DNA of 64,000 nucleotides, from positions 25,990,658 through 26,054,657 of the forward strand of contig NC_134024.1 in NCBI RefSeq assembly GCF_040712315.1. The letters run 5' to 3'. The notes beneath the pieces are model-generated. The model did no database searches. It had not been told where the DNA came from and worked only from the letters and a program-made list of their open reading frames with translations. The stretch is from Castanea sativa (taxonomy: Eukaryota; Streptophyta; Magnoliopsida; Fagales; Fagaceae). Made by a program: the position numbers and the translations under genes. This document shows positions 54,155 through 64,000 of this stretch, piece by piece (within the stretch, counting starts at the first letter, position 1; the number at the start of each line of letters is the position of its first letter).

Positions 54155-55028
54155 TAAACGCTCAATTAGTGTGTAAAATACTAATGAATGTTTAGACGCC
54201 CAATTTCAAATAAAACCAACACAAGCTTATACCCAAACAAAAGATGTGCGGAATAATAGGTACAAGCAAAAACCCAAACAAATAAACAACTCTACACCAT
54301 AATTAATCACAACACAACAACAATTAAAAGGTAAGAGTAAAGGTTAGAGAGATGCAAACACAAAGATAACACCAACACGTGTTATTGAAGAGGAAACTGA
54401 AGAACTCGGCGAAAAACCTCTCCGCCGCCGTCCAAGCGGAAAAATGATTCACTAGAAAATAAAGTTGGAGTACACAAATAACAAAAGACCCTCCAAGCCT
54501 AGTCTACCCAATGTATTTGAGCCTTCCAAGTTCCTGCTACCAACTGGTTAAGCCTAACCGTGTCTTCTCTAGCATTCCGGATCCCGCAATAAGCCCATTG
54601 CATCAATCAAATGAATTGATCCTCTTAGAACTGCTTCCTAAGCACCAAAATACCTCCTCATTGATATGGGTATGGTAATATAAGGATTTGGTTAATGAAC
54701 CTCTCAAGGGTATGTCAATGGAGAGGGTGAAAGTAGAGGAATTTGGAGAGTCAAAAGTCTAAAATTGTGGATGAGTCAATCTTGGTTTTCTCTAGGGTTT
54801 ATCTCTCAAAATTCTCTCTGGAAGCCCTCTACATTTCATGGGTATAAAGGGTATTTATAGTAAGGTACATGAGAAATGTCAAAATCATTTTTCTGCAAAA
54901 CAGGGCATTCTAGCGACTTACTCTTGCGACTAAAACAAGTCACGAGTTTGAGTCGCGATAACTGCCAGGCCAGACTATACTTTTTGTCCTATAGTGCTCC
55001 AGCTATCGTGACTCTTCAGCTTCCTGCT
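54155..55028 (-). repeat. Middle LTR copy, truncated at its 5' (U3) end
   Basis: Aligns with 55036-55915 and 47139-47985 but stops at CTTCAGCTTCCTGC. The remaining ~220 bp of the LTR (from CATGTTTCACA to CCTTACA) are missing, and a fragment TACCAATT follows. Confidence 0.82.
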
Positions 55029-55035
55029 TACCAAT

Positions 55036-56134
55036 TGAACTCTCAATTAGTGTGTAAAACACAAATGAATGTTTAGACCCTTAGTTCCAAATAAAACCAA
55101 CACAAGCTTATACCCAAATAATAGATGTGTGGAATAATAGGTAAAAGTAAAAACCCAAACAAATAAACAATTCTACACCATTATTAATCACAACACAGTA
55201 GAAATTAAAAGTTTAGAGTAAGGGTTAAAGAGATGCAAACATAAAGATAACACTGACACATGTTATTGAAGAGGAAATGGTAGAACTCGATGAAAAATCC
55301 CTCCGCCGCCCTCCAAGCGGTAAAATGATCCACTAGAGAATAAAGTTGGAGTACAAGAATAACAAAAGACCCTTCAAGCCTAGTCAACCCAATGTACTTG
55401 AGCCCTCCAAGCTCCTGCTACCAATTGGTTAAGCCTAACTGTGTCTTCTTTAGTTTTTCGGATCCAGCAATAAGCCCATTGCATCTACCAAATGAATTGA
55501 TCTTCTCAGAATTGCTTCCCTAGCACCAAAATACCTCCTCATTGATATGGGTATGGTAAGATAAAGATTTGGCTAATGAACCTCTCAAGGGTATGTCAAT
55601 GGAGAGGGTGAGAGTAGAGGAATTCGGAGAGCCAAAAGTTTAAGATTGTGGATGAGTCAATCTTGGTTTTCTTTAGGGTTCCTCTCTCAAAATTCTCTCT
55701 AGAAGCCCTCTACATTTCGTGGGTATAAGGGTATTTATAGTAGGGTATGTGAGGAATGTCAATAGTCATTTTTCTGCAAAACAGAGCATTCTGGCAACTC
55801 ACTCTCGCGACTGGAACGAGTCGGGAGTTTGAGTCGCGCAATAACTGCCAGGCCAGACTGTACTTTTTGCCCAATGGTGCTCCAGTTGTAATGACCTTTC
55901 AACTTCCTGCATGTTTCACATGTGTGGCATTTTGGCGAGTTGCCAGTTGCGAGTCACTCTCAAGATCCAATCACAAGAATCCTCTAAATGCACACACACT
56001 TGAATTTCTTCACACTCTCTCACACACAACCTTTACATAATCCCACCTAAATACAAGGTATCTAATTGCTGAAATTACAAGTAAATTTGGTACGGAATAA
56101 AGCCAACAAATGGTTGAATAGATTCAACCTTACA
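55036..56134 (-). repeat. Outer 5' LTR of SIRE-like element
   Basis: 1099 bp, complete: plus strand TGAACTCTCAATTAG to GATTCAACCTTACA. It is preceded by TACCAATT, the remains of a primer binding site. Confidence 0.85.
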
Positions 56135-56302
56135 AATTTTATTTTTAAACATCCTTAAGAAATCCCCAAATACCTCAAAGAATGCATTGAGTTAAAGCTC
56201 AAATTTGGGGCTTTTCCCTTAAAATTCCTTTTAGCACTGTAGAGCTTTTAAGACTAATTAGTTAAAAATAACTTTTATATATATATAAAACCTTTGTTGT
56301 AA
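56135..56302. other. Spacer between LTR elements
   Basis: AT-rich, no feature identified. Confidence 0.35.
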
Positions 56303-56307
56303 TATCC

Positions 56308-57902
56308 TGTTAGAGATATATTGGACATATTAGCCCAATGTAATAGGCCCAAGACCACTCCTACTTATACTAGTACACATGTTATTGTACTACATTCTTA
56401 TACAATAATAATGTAGACCTTAAGGGATTCCTTCGTGGATGTAGGCTAATAAAGCTGAACCATATAACCCTCGTGTTCTCGGTGTTCCTATTCTATGCTT
56501 CCTCTTCTGCATCCATTCTAGCATATACAACATGGTATAATACAGACTATTCGCGTTGCAAATTTATTTAACATGATATTAGAGCCAAACTTTGTTCTTG
56601 GCATAAAAAAAATGTCTCTAGCAAGTGAAGAAGATTATCATGTGCACACCACCATCTGAAGTCACACATGCTTGCCTGCTGTATCTAGACTCCACGGCAT
56701 TTTGCAGCCACCATGGCTCTGTGCTGTGTCAAAATCCAACAACCAAGCAAGCCATGACTTAACTTATTAGATCTGTGCAAAACCAAGCTTCGTTTGATGA
56801 AACCAACACCACAGACCTGCTCCACGATCTCCTATGACCAAAACCAAGGAACTCGGCCCCCAACGGTAGCCTTACGCGCCACCACGTGCTGCCAACGACT
56901 TTGGCACCTCCCCACGTGCTGTTGAAATTCTCGACTCCCAGGTAGGTTTAAGGTTACAAGCAACGCTCGTCGGCCTTGCAGCCTACTGATTTGCAAAACC
57001 CGAGAAGTCCAGCCACCTACCTCGCCAACACACTCCCACACGCGCCACCTGGGTTTCTGGATTCTCCTCTATTCGCTGGTGGACATCGCACGTTCCAGCC
57101 ACACATCAAAAAATCTATGATGATGTCATCCTTACGTCATTTGACGACATCATTTAGTCACTTCAGCGCCAAGCAAGCCCTAGCCACGTCAGCGCCACGT
57201 TATCAGGATGACATCATCGTCATTGTAACCCAATCCGTGACCAGACTTGGAAACTTGGAACCGACTTAAACCATGTGGCCGTTGACTGACCATTGACTTT
57301 GACCCAGATATGTTGACTTTGACCTTCGTTGAATTTGACTTTTGTGTTAATTTTTTGACCAAAAGTTAAAATTTTTGAAAGGGCCTATCTTACTCAATTT
57401 TTCGCTTAGATTTAGATTTTGGACTCTATTTCTTCATTTGAAGCTCCAAAATTGGTCAATTGGCATATTCTTCATTGTGGTTTCTTCAAAGGCTTTCTTC
57501 ATGGCATCTCTAAGTGATCTTCTCATGCTTATCCAACCTCAAGCCTTCATCGAGCTTCCGCCTTGAGTTGGAGGGAGGGTGTTAGAGATATACTAAACAT
57601 ATTATCCTAATGTAATAGGTGCAAGACTACTCCTACTTGTATTAGTAGTCTAGGGTTTAGTCGCCTATATATGTTCATATTAGGGTTCATTGTAACACAG
57701 GTTATTGTACTACACTCTTATAAAATAAAGATGTAGTCCTTAAGGGATTCCTTCATGAATGTAGGTCGACAAGACTGAACCACATAACCCTCGTGTTTTT
57801 GATGTTCCTATTCTATGCTTCCCCTTTCGCATCTACTCTAACATATTCAACATGGTATAACACATAATATACAGACTATTCGCATTGCGAATATATTTAA
57901 CA
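56308..57902 (+). mobile_element. Non-autonomous LTR retrotransposon
   Basis: LTRs at 56308-56573 and 57580-57902 both start TGTTAGAGATATA and end ATTTAACA. They share CTTAAGGGATTCCTTC and AACCCTCGTGTT. TGATATTAGAGCC follows the first LTR (primer-binding-site-like) and GGAGGGAGGG precedes the second (polypurine tract). The ~1-kb interior has no gag or pol. Flanks TATCC (56303-56307) and TACCC (57903-57907) match 4 of 5. The first LTR lacks about 60 bp present in the second. Confidence 0.88.
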
Positions 57903-57907
57903 TACCC

Positions 57908-58782
57908 AATGCCCAATTATTTGTTCCCTTCACTCTCCCCTCAATCTAAAAAGAATTAGCTTGCCCATTAGAGAGTGTTGCTATGGAATTGCAAATTCGG
58001 ACAACCTAGAGGCAATGGAGAAGAATTTTATGTCCTAGGAATGAGATTCTACTGCCACAAAGAGTTTCGCAATTTTTGCACAACTTACTACATGACAAGT
58101 TGTAAGTGATGGAGAAATATTAGGATTATTTCTCCATCACACCTCCAAACCAAAAAATTTTCTTATTTGAAATATTGAGGATTATTTCGTTACTTCTTGG
58201 TTTTCTATTTATTTTAAAACTTTTAGAAAAAATTCAAAAAACTATTAAAACCCATTTAGGATATTCGAAGTTTGTTTTTTTTTTTTTTGTTTTTTGTTTT
58301 TATATAAAATATTTTAATGAATACATCAAGAAAGGCTAAACAAGACCATATTTACTACCATGTGATAAATGGGTGTCTTAATTTGATGACCATCTCTTGA
58401 CAAGAACATGGAGCATATGCCACTAGGTATATGCTATTTGGGTAAGGCATGAGCGTCTATCAAGTGATCGGGGCCATTGGGCACGTGAGTGTCCATTAAG
58501 CGAATGGGCACCTTTTTATCAATTTGAGTAGGGTTTGTGCATCAAGTATTTAAGGTCACGTGTTTAAGCTTTTGAATCTTATGGTTTGGAGGTGGATTCT
58601 ATCAATTTGAGGCATGTTGCCTTTTGGTGTGGGCGATTTATATTCCATTATCATTAGTAATTGACCAAGAGTTCATTCGTTGTATGCAAATTATTTCTTG
58701 GCCAACCAGCCCAAGGACTTTATACGCCTAGCTAAGTGGAGAGAGAGAGAGAGAAAGAGGGTAATTTTTATGAATTTTCTAT
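57908..58782. other. Intergenic, no gene seen
   Basis: No coding frame. A GA run lies near 58740-58755. Confidence 0.4.
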
Positions 58783-58824
58783 TATTATTATTATTATTAT
58801 TACTATTATTATTATTATTATTAT
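58783..58824. repeat. (ATT)n microsatellite, left part
   Basis: About fourteen ATT units with one ACT interruption, ending exactly at the TG of the next LTR. The same triplet resumes at 59629. Confidence 0.88.
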
Positions 58825-59625
58825 TGTAGGGGTACAAGGTTCAGAAATGTGTATTGGGCTGTGGGTCTTATCCGAGGACGCTTAGTAGTTCGAGGACAAG
58901 TAGATGTTAGTGAAGGGGTAAGAATCAGTGGGTTACGAAAAGGTTATGACTATAAGAATTTGGGAATGTAGTTTGAGAAGGAATGCCTCCTAGGCTAATC
59001 AAAGCAGAGGTCAGAAGGTGTGGTCTGCCATCAAGAGCAACACTCCGAAGGATTCCATGGATAAGGATAAACATCAGGAAAGTATAGGACAAAGGGAAGC
59101 TAAGAAATATCTAAGAGAAAGCTGCTACCACCGCATTGAATGCTCTGTAGCTAACTCTCTGGCCATATTAATGTGGAGGTGATATCTGAACAGTGATATT
59201 TAGCCTTATAGCTACTCTCAGAGACTTCAAGAAGGTGCTGATGGGATAAGGATCAAAGCCAGCAACTTGACCTACACGTGGAGGGTGGAGATGAAGAAAG
59301 GAATATAATTTAAGAGAGAAAGAAGCCTTTTACAAGAGGATCTATCTGAGAATCTGTAGGAAAAAACACTATAGCAACAAGAGTTGAAATTGTAATCGAG
59401 TCTAAAAAAAAATATATTCAAGAACCGTTTGTCTCGGACTTTGCCGAGGAAGGATTCTTTTGCAAAAAGCTTACTTTTCTTTGTTTTCATATCATCTTTA
59501 GTCCATGTTGAACACTATTCATTTCATTAGAGCCTAGTTTTTAGCCCATTCTCTACAAATTCATTGTATTGGCTCTTTAGGTCTTAATCCTATTACCCTT
59601 TGGGCTTAGGACTCTAATCTTGTCC

Positions 59626-59628
<3 letters not shown>
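58825..59628 (+). mobile_element. Solo LTR inserted in an (ATT)n microsatellite
   Basis: Starts TGTAGGGGTACAAGGTTCAG and ends near AATCTTGTCCTTA, where ATT triplets resume. The terminal CA is not evident. It contains CCGAGGACGCTTAGTAG, CGAGGACAAG and TTGGGCTTAGGACTCTAATC, LTR text I associate with Fagaceae genomes. No internal region or second LTR is present, so it is best read as a solo LTR. The flanking microsatellite hides the exact target duplication. Confidence 0.7.

Positions 59629-59659
<31 letters not shown>
59629..59659. repeat. (ATT)n microsatellite, right part
   Basis: Continues the triplet array split by the solo LTR. Confidence 0.85.
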
Positions 59660-60626
59660 GTGCATAGAAGGAATTTTTGTTTTTAGAAATAGATTAATTT
59701 TTAGAATTATTATGTTCATTAAAAAATAACTGTTATAGCGACTTTTTAGAGGAATAACTATTTCTCACTTTAGAGGATAACTATTTGTAACAAATACTTA
59801 AGTAAGGGAGGAGTATTCCATTCAAATATCCATTCACACGTATCAAACATGTCCTTATAATTAAGTCATAGTAAATTCCTCGTTATTGAATGGAGAAATG
59901 TTTTATTCATACTTTATTCCTCTCCAAAATTATGAATCCTTGATTCCATCCTTGGTTAGATACACATAAGTTCAAAACGAACTTCCCCAAGCTCCATTGA
60001 GCTCCACCTTAGTCCTTAGCCATACTTACGCATACTACATGTGCACCACCACCGTACTCATTACCACCACCAAGTGTTCCTAATTAACCATCATGTCCTT
60101 GGAAAAACATTGAAAACAAAATGACACCTGAGCATAACCCTTGAAAACTTGCATGGTAAAAATTATTATTTTAAAAATTGGATTGGATTTGCTAGTCAAT
60201 CGGGAAACAAACCATAAGTTGGTCTGGTGAAAATCGAGAACCAAACCTAATTTCGGTTCTTTGATCATTCTAATTTTTTAAATCATGGTAAAAGTTGTAC
60301 ACACTCAAACCATTAAAACAACAAAATTCATACCCTTATGCCCTTTCCCATGCTTCTTAATGCACCCACCATTATTATGAGTCCTTATTGACACAACAAA
60401 TTCTCCTCACAAAACCTTGAGTAAATTTTCAGTGGTAGGTTCAAATTAGAATCAATAACAACTAACCATCCATGATTTGTTGTGAAAATGTTGTGGACAT
60501 GGTACCTTTCTTTTTTGTTAGAAATGATTTTTTTTCCTTGGATCCAAATTTATTATTCCAATGATTACAAACGGGGTATTATTTTAATATTTATTATGAC
60601 CTCAAAGTTTTTAAGACAAGATACAT
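59660..60626. other. Intergenic, no gene seen
   Basis: No convincing frame or repeat boundary was identified. Confidence 0.4.
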
Positions 60627-60631
60627 AAAAA

Positions 60632-60823
60632 AAGGACAAAACTTATGTACAGTACCTTAGGTGCTGTGTGTTAGGTTCTTCTCTTAAGATTCTGCCATGT
60701 GGCTACTTAACTTAAAAAATACACTTCCATTAATGAGAAAAAAGCCATGTAGCAAAATCTTAAGAGAGGAACTTAAGGAATAGCACCTAAGTACTGTACC
60801 TAAGTCTTGTTCTTTATAAAAAT
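60632..60823. mobile_element. MITE with ~65-bp inverted repeats
   Basis: Left arm GGACAAAACTTATGTACAG...CTCTTAAGATTCTGCCATGTGG is mirrored on the right by CATGTAGCAAAATCTTAAGAG...GTACTGTACCTAAG...TTGTTC. Arms are about 65 bp with roughly 85-90% complementarity. A target duplication is not clear in the A/T-rich flanks (TAAAAA on both sides). Its form resembles the Mutator-type MITE at 18758. Confidence 0.65.
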
Positions 60824-60986
60824 CCTTATTTATATCATAAGATGATCATGCTCACTGTAGATATAATAGCATTGACACAAAACACCAAACACAATTTGCC
60901 TGCAAATACTACTTGCATGGCTTATTGCGCAAATAGATAATCTCTGAGGATGTACTTGATTCAGGAACCAACACCTACCTGGTCTA

Positions 60987-62382
60987 TCAAAGTCGAACAT
61001 TTTTCATGCATGACATTCCATCAATTACTTGGTACGGATTTGTTTCCAATAACTCTTTATAGGTCTTCACAAGGTGTGGTAAGCTTATCCTCCTTACTTT
61101 TTTGTTAAGAACCACTCGATGCAAGAGACTCTTATACTTCCCATTGGTTAGAATCTGTGCAACAATAAAAATAGGCAAAATTTCTCAATTTTGAGTTGCA
61201 ATAAAATATAAATTTAGTTTTATAAATGACAAAAAGTAAAAATGAGGTAAATGTCGGGGGAATAACACCTTGGGGAGCTTCTTTGAGTAATTAATATTAC
61301 ACATAGAGACACACTTTAACCCAAAAGGCCTAAGCCCAGTAGGTATATGCTCAAATATGTTATATTAACCACTCATTCTTCTCATCTTTACTCAATGTGA
61401 GACTTCACTGACACATATAACCCAACAATCTCCCCCTCACGTGTGAGTCTGCCTCTTTATGGGCTTTAGAACCTCTCTACGGGCCATGAACAAGTCCTAC
61501 TCACTCCCCCTTGCCTAATAGGCTTTTCACTTCATTAATGCGTCATCCATGAGTCTCTCGTATGCCATCCATGGGAACCACGTGTCGACCCCACATGCAC
61601 ATCCATGGGAACTCTACATGTCCATGTCCATGGGAACCTCGCATCACACCATTATTTAGCACCATTAGCAATATTCCTCCTTCTTTTTTTTTTTTTTTTT
61701 CCGGATCTTTGTGTGTGGGCCGTTTAGGTTTTCTTTGTCCCCGCTGAGTAGGGACCATGCACACCTCACCACCTTCGCTGCACACCACCATGGGCTCTAA
61801 TACCACTTGTCGGGGGAATAACACCTTAGGGAGCTTCCTTAAGTAATTAATATTACACATAGAGACACACTTTGACCCAAAAGGCCTAAGCCCAATGGGT
61901 ATGTGCTTAAATATGTTATATTAACCACTCATTCTTCTCATCTTTATTCAATATGGGACTTCACTCACACATGTAACCCAACAGTAAATAGGAAAATATA
62001 TATGGCATAATTGTGCATTGAGAAGAGAGTGATTCTGAACTTATAAAATGTACCTCAATATGGTCAGCAATGATGACAACAATAGAATTAGGTTGAGGAT
62101 TTACATTAATCCATTTCCCATGATGCTCTAGTTGAAGACCATTACTTTCAACAGGTAAGAGGAGGACTAGGAGTCCAGTGTCGTAATGAGGAGGCTGACC
62201 TAGTTGATTTTCATAATTCAAACGGACTAGATAATCATTTGCTGAAATAAAGTCATGGCCTGATTCTAGCTTCATTCTTTTCTTTATGTAGCATTCTTCA
62301 AATCCCAAGGTTTTTTTATATCGCTCTAAGCAATTGCATTTCAAGTTCCCTCATTCTTTTGATGCATTCTTGTAAAATCTCA
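60987..62382 (-). pseudogene. 2-oxoglutarate/Fe(II) dioxygenase gene remnant
   Basis: Two exons of a plant 2OG-dependent dioxygenase, the oxygenase class that hydroxylates or desaturates small metabolites using Fe(II). Exon 62054-62382 begins after a CTACAG acceptor with EILQECIKRMRELEMQ. It then needs a frame change to LGFEECYIKKRMKLESG, LGQPPHYDTGLLVLLLP (iron ligands His and Asp) and GKWINVNPQPNSIVV, ending HIE before GTACAT. Exon 60987-61154 starts ILTNGKYKSLLHRVVLNKK (third ligand His) with RIS after it (RxS, cosubstrate site), then jumps to KTYKELLETNPYQ and ends. About 30 residues before the usual C-terminus are missing. N-terminal exons are absent. With a frameshift and these losses it is a pseudogene. 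The sequence resembles the DMR6/DOX-like group, but no finer assignment is possible. Confidence 0.82.
61252..61983 (-). mobile_element. TRIM-like LTR element in the dioxygenase intron, TSD GTAAA
   Basis: LTRs of 176 bp each at 61252-61427 and 61808-61983, both TGTCGGGGGAATAACACC to CCCAACA. GTAAA flanks both ends (61247-61251 and 61984-61988). On the minus strand the right LTR is followed by AGTGGTATTAGAGCCC, a primer-binding-site-like sequence. The 380-bp interior has a T run at 61686-61700, no gag or pol. It lies inside the ~900-bp intron between the two dioxygenase exons. The LTRs are about 93-95% alike by eye. Confidence 0.92.
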
Positions 62383-62437
62383 CTGTAGACAAGAACAAAA
62401 AGACTCATGTGGGTCAATGAGTCATAGCTAATGAAAG

Positions 62438-63309
62438 TGTTAGGGTTTTAGACCCCAATTGTCTCATATTTAATCAATGTTTAGCCAAATAATTAATTAA
62501 ATTACTTATGAATTAGATTTGAATAAAATAAATATCAAACAAGCATAGAACATATAAACACCAAGAATGATGACTCAGGAAAACTTTTAAAATTGTGGTT
62601 TCAAAGTAAAAAATCTAGGGAGGATTTAACCTAAATAATCCTCAAGGAAATATTTCACTAATAAAATCGAAATTTATACAATAGACTTAATCCTAAATCT
62701 ACTACTACCTCATGTAGTACTAATTGGCATGACATGTAACTCCGAATCCACAGACTCTTCTATTATGAAATTGTTACACACAAACACTCCTGTTTGTGAC
62801 TTTGAGATCTCCACTCAAAGATTTAGATTAGCTACACAAACTCTCCAGTTTGTAACTTTGAAATGTTCACTTGAAGATTTAGATCAACAACTATAGTTGA
62901 TTTAATTACATTAGTTTTGCTTTATAACTAAATATGTTGTTTGCACAAGGTCTCCAGCTGTAGCTCCAAAATGGTATGGAAAATCTCTAGATTTGTGTAC
63001 ATAACACTCCCCTCTTGAATGTGTAAAAATGTGTTCTAGGGTTTGTATTTATATATACTTAAGATCCATCAAAACCCTAGATCCAATGGCTGAGAAAAAA
63101 GCAAGATCTGAAATCTAGCACAAATCTCGATCGGTCGAGATAAGTAACACTTATCATGCACAAGCTTTTATGATTTCTTCGAGTCTTCATCTGTGCTGAA
63201 CTTCATTTGTCTTGTTTAACTGAATATTTCTGGACTAAACAACTGCACAAACTAAGTTCTAAGGTTACAATTTTTTCATGGCTACCAACCTAAAAATATG
63301 AACTTAATA
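62438..63309. mobile_element. Possible solo LTR, TSD GAAAG
   Basis: Begins TGTTAGGGTTTTAGACCCC and is flanked by GAAAG at 62433-62437 and 63310-63314. The right end reads GAACTTAATA where an LTR should end ACA, so one base would have changed. Inside, CTCCTGTTTGTGACTTTGAG / CTCCAGTTTGTAACTTTGAA is a tandem pair and GATCGGTCGAGATAAG occurs. LTR identity is inferred from overall look. Confidence 0.5.
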
Positions 63310-63314
63310 GAAAG

Positions 63315-63444
63315 TAATCATGTAATTGAATCATGTACTAAGTCATATTATGATTGAAAACAAAAAACAAAAAAGAAATGAAAAATAAAAAAAGAAAACA
63401 CAATCACTAAATCACATGTGATTGAATCATATAATAAGAGTGAA

Positions 63445-63497
<53 letters not shown>

Positions 63498-63640
63498 ACT
63501 AAAAAATTAGTCTATATTTAAACAAAGACTAATTTTTTGTGCAGTTTTACCATAGAGTGGACAAGAAACCGTATGTCAAAATGGAGCCAAATGCCACTGA
63601 GGAAACTCTTGAGGCCTCACAACATGTTGTCATTCTAAGC
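63315..63640. other. Spacer with AT microsatellite
   Basis: AT-rich, with (AT)n at 63449-63492. No gene is visible. Confidence 0.4.
63449..63492. repeat. (AT)n microsatellite
   Basis: About twenty-two AT units. Confidence 0.9.
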
Positions 63641-63734
63641 ATGTTGTAAAGTTTTTTGTGAATAGACATGAACAAACGTTTGTATATATATTTTTGTTAA
63701 CAGCCGGTTTGTGATGTTGCTGGCTGTGGCTGTG

Positions 63735-63895
63735 GCTTTTTGTAATGTTGGGAACTTGTTTATTTTGGCAATTTTGTGTTGGGAACTTGTGATGTAATTG
63801 GGATAAGTTGTGTTTAGTTGGGAAGTTGTGATGTTGGGATAAGTTGTGTTGTGTTGGGAACTTGTGATAGTAGGGAACAATTCTTAAGTTGTGAT
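63735..63895. repeat. Imperfect tandem GTTGGGAACTTGTGATG repeats
   Basis: Words GTTGGGAACTTGTGAT, TTGGGATAAGTTGTG and GTTGGGAAGTTGTGATG alternate about seven times. The minus strand is open through it (Asn/Thr/Ser-rich), an effect of the repeat and not evidence for a gene. Confidence 0.7.
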
Positions 63896-63948
63896 AGCAG
63901 GGAAAAGAAAGAAAAAAAAGAGAGAAGGGAAAAAAGAAGAAGAAGAAG

Positions 63949-63979
63949 CTATAGCCGCGTTTTTAACACGCGGCTATAG
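63949..63979. repeat. Perfect 12-bp stem hairpin
   Basis: CTATAGCCGCGT, 7-nt loop TTTTAAC, then ACGCGGCTATAG. Such GC-rich hairpins occur near transposon ends. The window stops before the element could be defined. Confidence 0.75.
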
Positions 63980-64000
63980 TTTCTAGGCTTTGGTTGGCAA

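Larger units (their letters stand above)
47139..56134 (-). mobile_element. SIRE-like Copia derivative, pol missing, three LTR copies
   Basis: Minus-oriented element about 9 kb long. From right to left: a full LTR (55036-56134), an 8-nt primer-site remnant, a second LTR lacking its first ~220 bp (54155-55028), an intact primer binding site (54141-54152), a gag remnant (52133-54089), ~2 kb without recognisable coding, an open region at 48914-50009, a purine-rich tract and the 3' LTR (47139-48212). Gag resembles the Maximus/SIRE branch of Copia. No integrase, reverse transcriptase or RNase H motif was found, so it is non-autonomous. Outer flanks GGAAA and AATTT do not match, which suggests later rearrangement. 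Confidence 0.85.

Noticed and set aside
47134..56139. Target duplication for the SIRE-like element
   Set aside because: Flanks GGAAA and AATTT differ, so no duplication is claimed. Rearrangement is the likelier reading.
63635..63880. 81-codon minus frame rich in Asn/Thr/Ser
   Set aside because: It is an artefact of the tandem repeat. No domain or conserved start is visible.

Overview
This looks like nuclear DNA from a woody dicot. It is AT-rich and sparse in genes, with intron-containing plant genes, a land-plant PLS/E-type pentatricopeptide repeat (PPR) gene, and many plant retrotransposons, Mutator-like elements and MITEs. Several repeats resemble ones I associate with Fagaceae (oak/chestnut): the GGGTCTGTTTGGAT-type MITE, the LTR beginning TGTAGGGGTAC, and SIRE-like Copia LTRs. 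That placement comes from memory and is an inference, not a search result.

Only three loci look intact: an intronless E-type PPR gene resembling Arabidopsis At1g77010 (1397-3442, minus), a tRNA-Gly(GCC) gene (6429-6499, minus), and a two-exon gene for a 304-residue Ser/Lys-rich protein of unknown function (40280-42335, plus). Four host-gene relics are visible: an At3g26540-like PPR pseudogene (19148-21253), an intron-containing exportin-1 fragment (23375-24366), the first part of a PEP carboxykinase gene carried inside a transposon (29677-29893), and a 2-oxoglutarate/Fe(II) dioxygenase remnant with a small LTR element in its intron (60987-62382).

The rest is mostly mobile DNA, and many boundaries can be fixed by target-site duplications (TSDs). 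They include a hAT element (3753-4532, 8-bp TSD), three Mutator-like elements (6628-8192, 18758-19036 and 44709-46857, each with a perfect 9-bp TSD), a TAA-flanked element carrying PEPCK sequence (29222-30487), a degraded Copia element (33382-38298, TSD GTATT), a SIRE-like Copia derivative lacking recognisable pol but with three LTR copies (47139-56134), a non-autonomous LTR element (56308-57902), TRIM elements (11120-11387, 24853-25118 and 61252-61983), solo LTRs (45435-46433, 58825-59628 and possibly 62438-63309), LINE fragments, a SINE and several MITEs.

The most unusual object is 13592-16553. Two copies of one ~1.4 kb LTR lie tail to tail around a 14-nt loop that holds the primer-binding-site remnant. 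The whole palindrome starts TG, ends CA and is flanked by the same 5 bp, ATAAA. It reads as one integrated palindromic retroelement, possibly formed by snap-back priming during reverse transcription, and readthrough across it would give a long hairpin RNA.

The genes show no operon-like organisation. The host genes are independent single loci separated by nested transposons.
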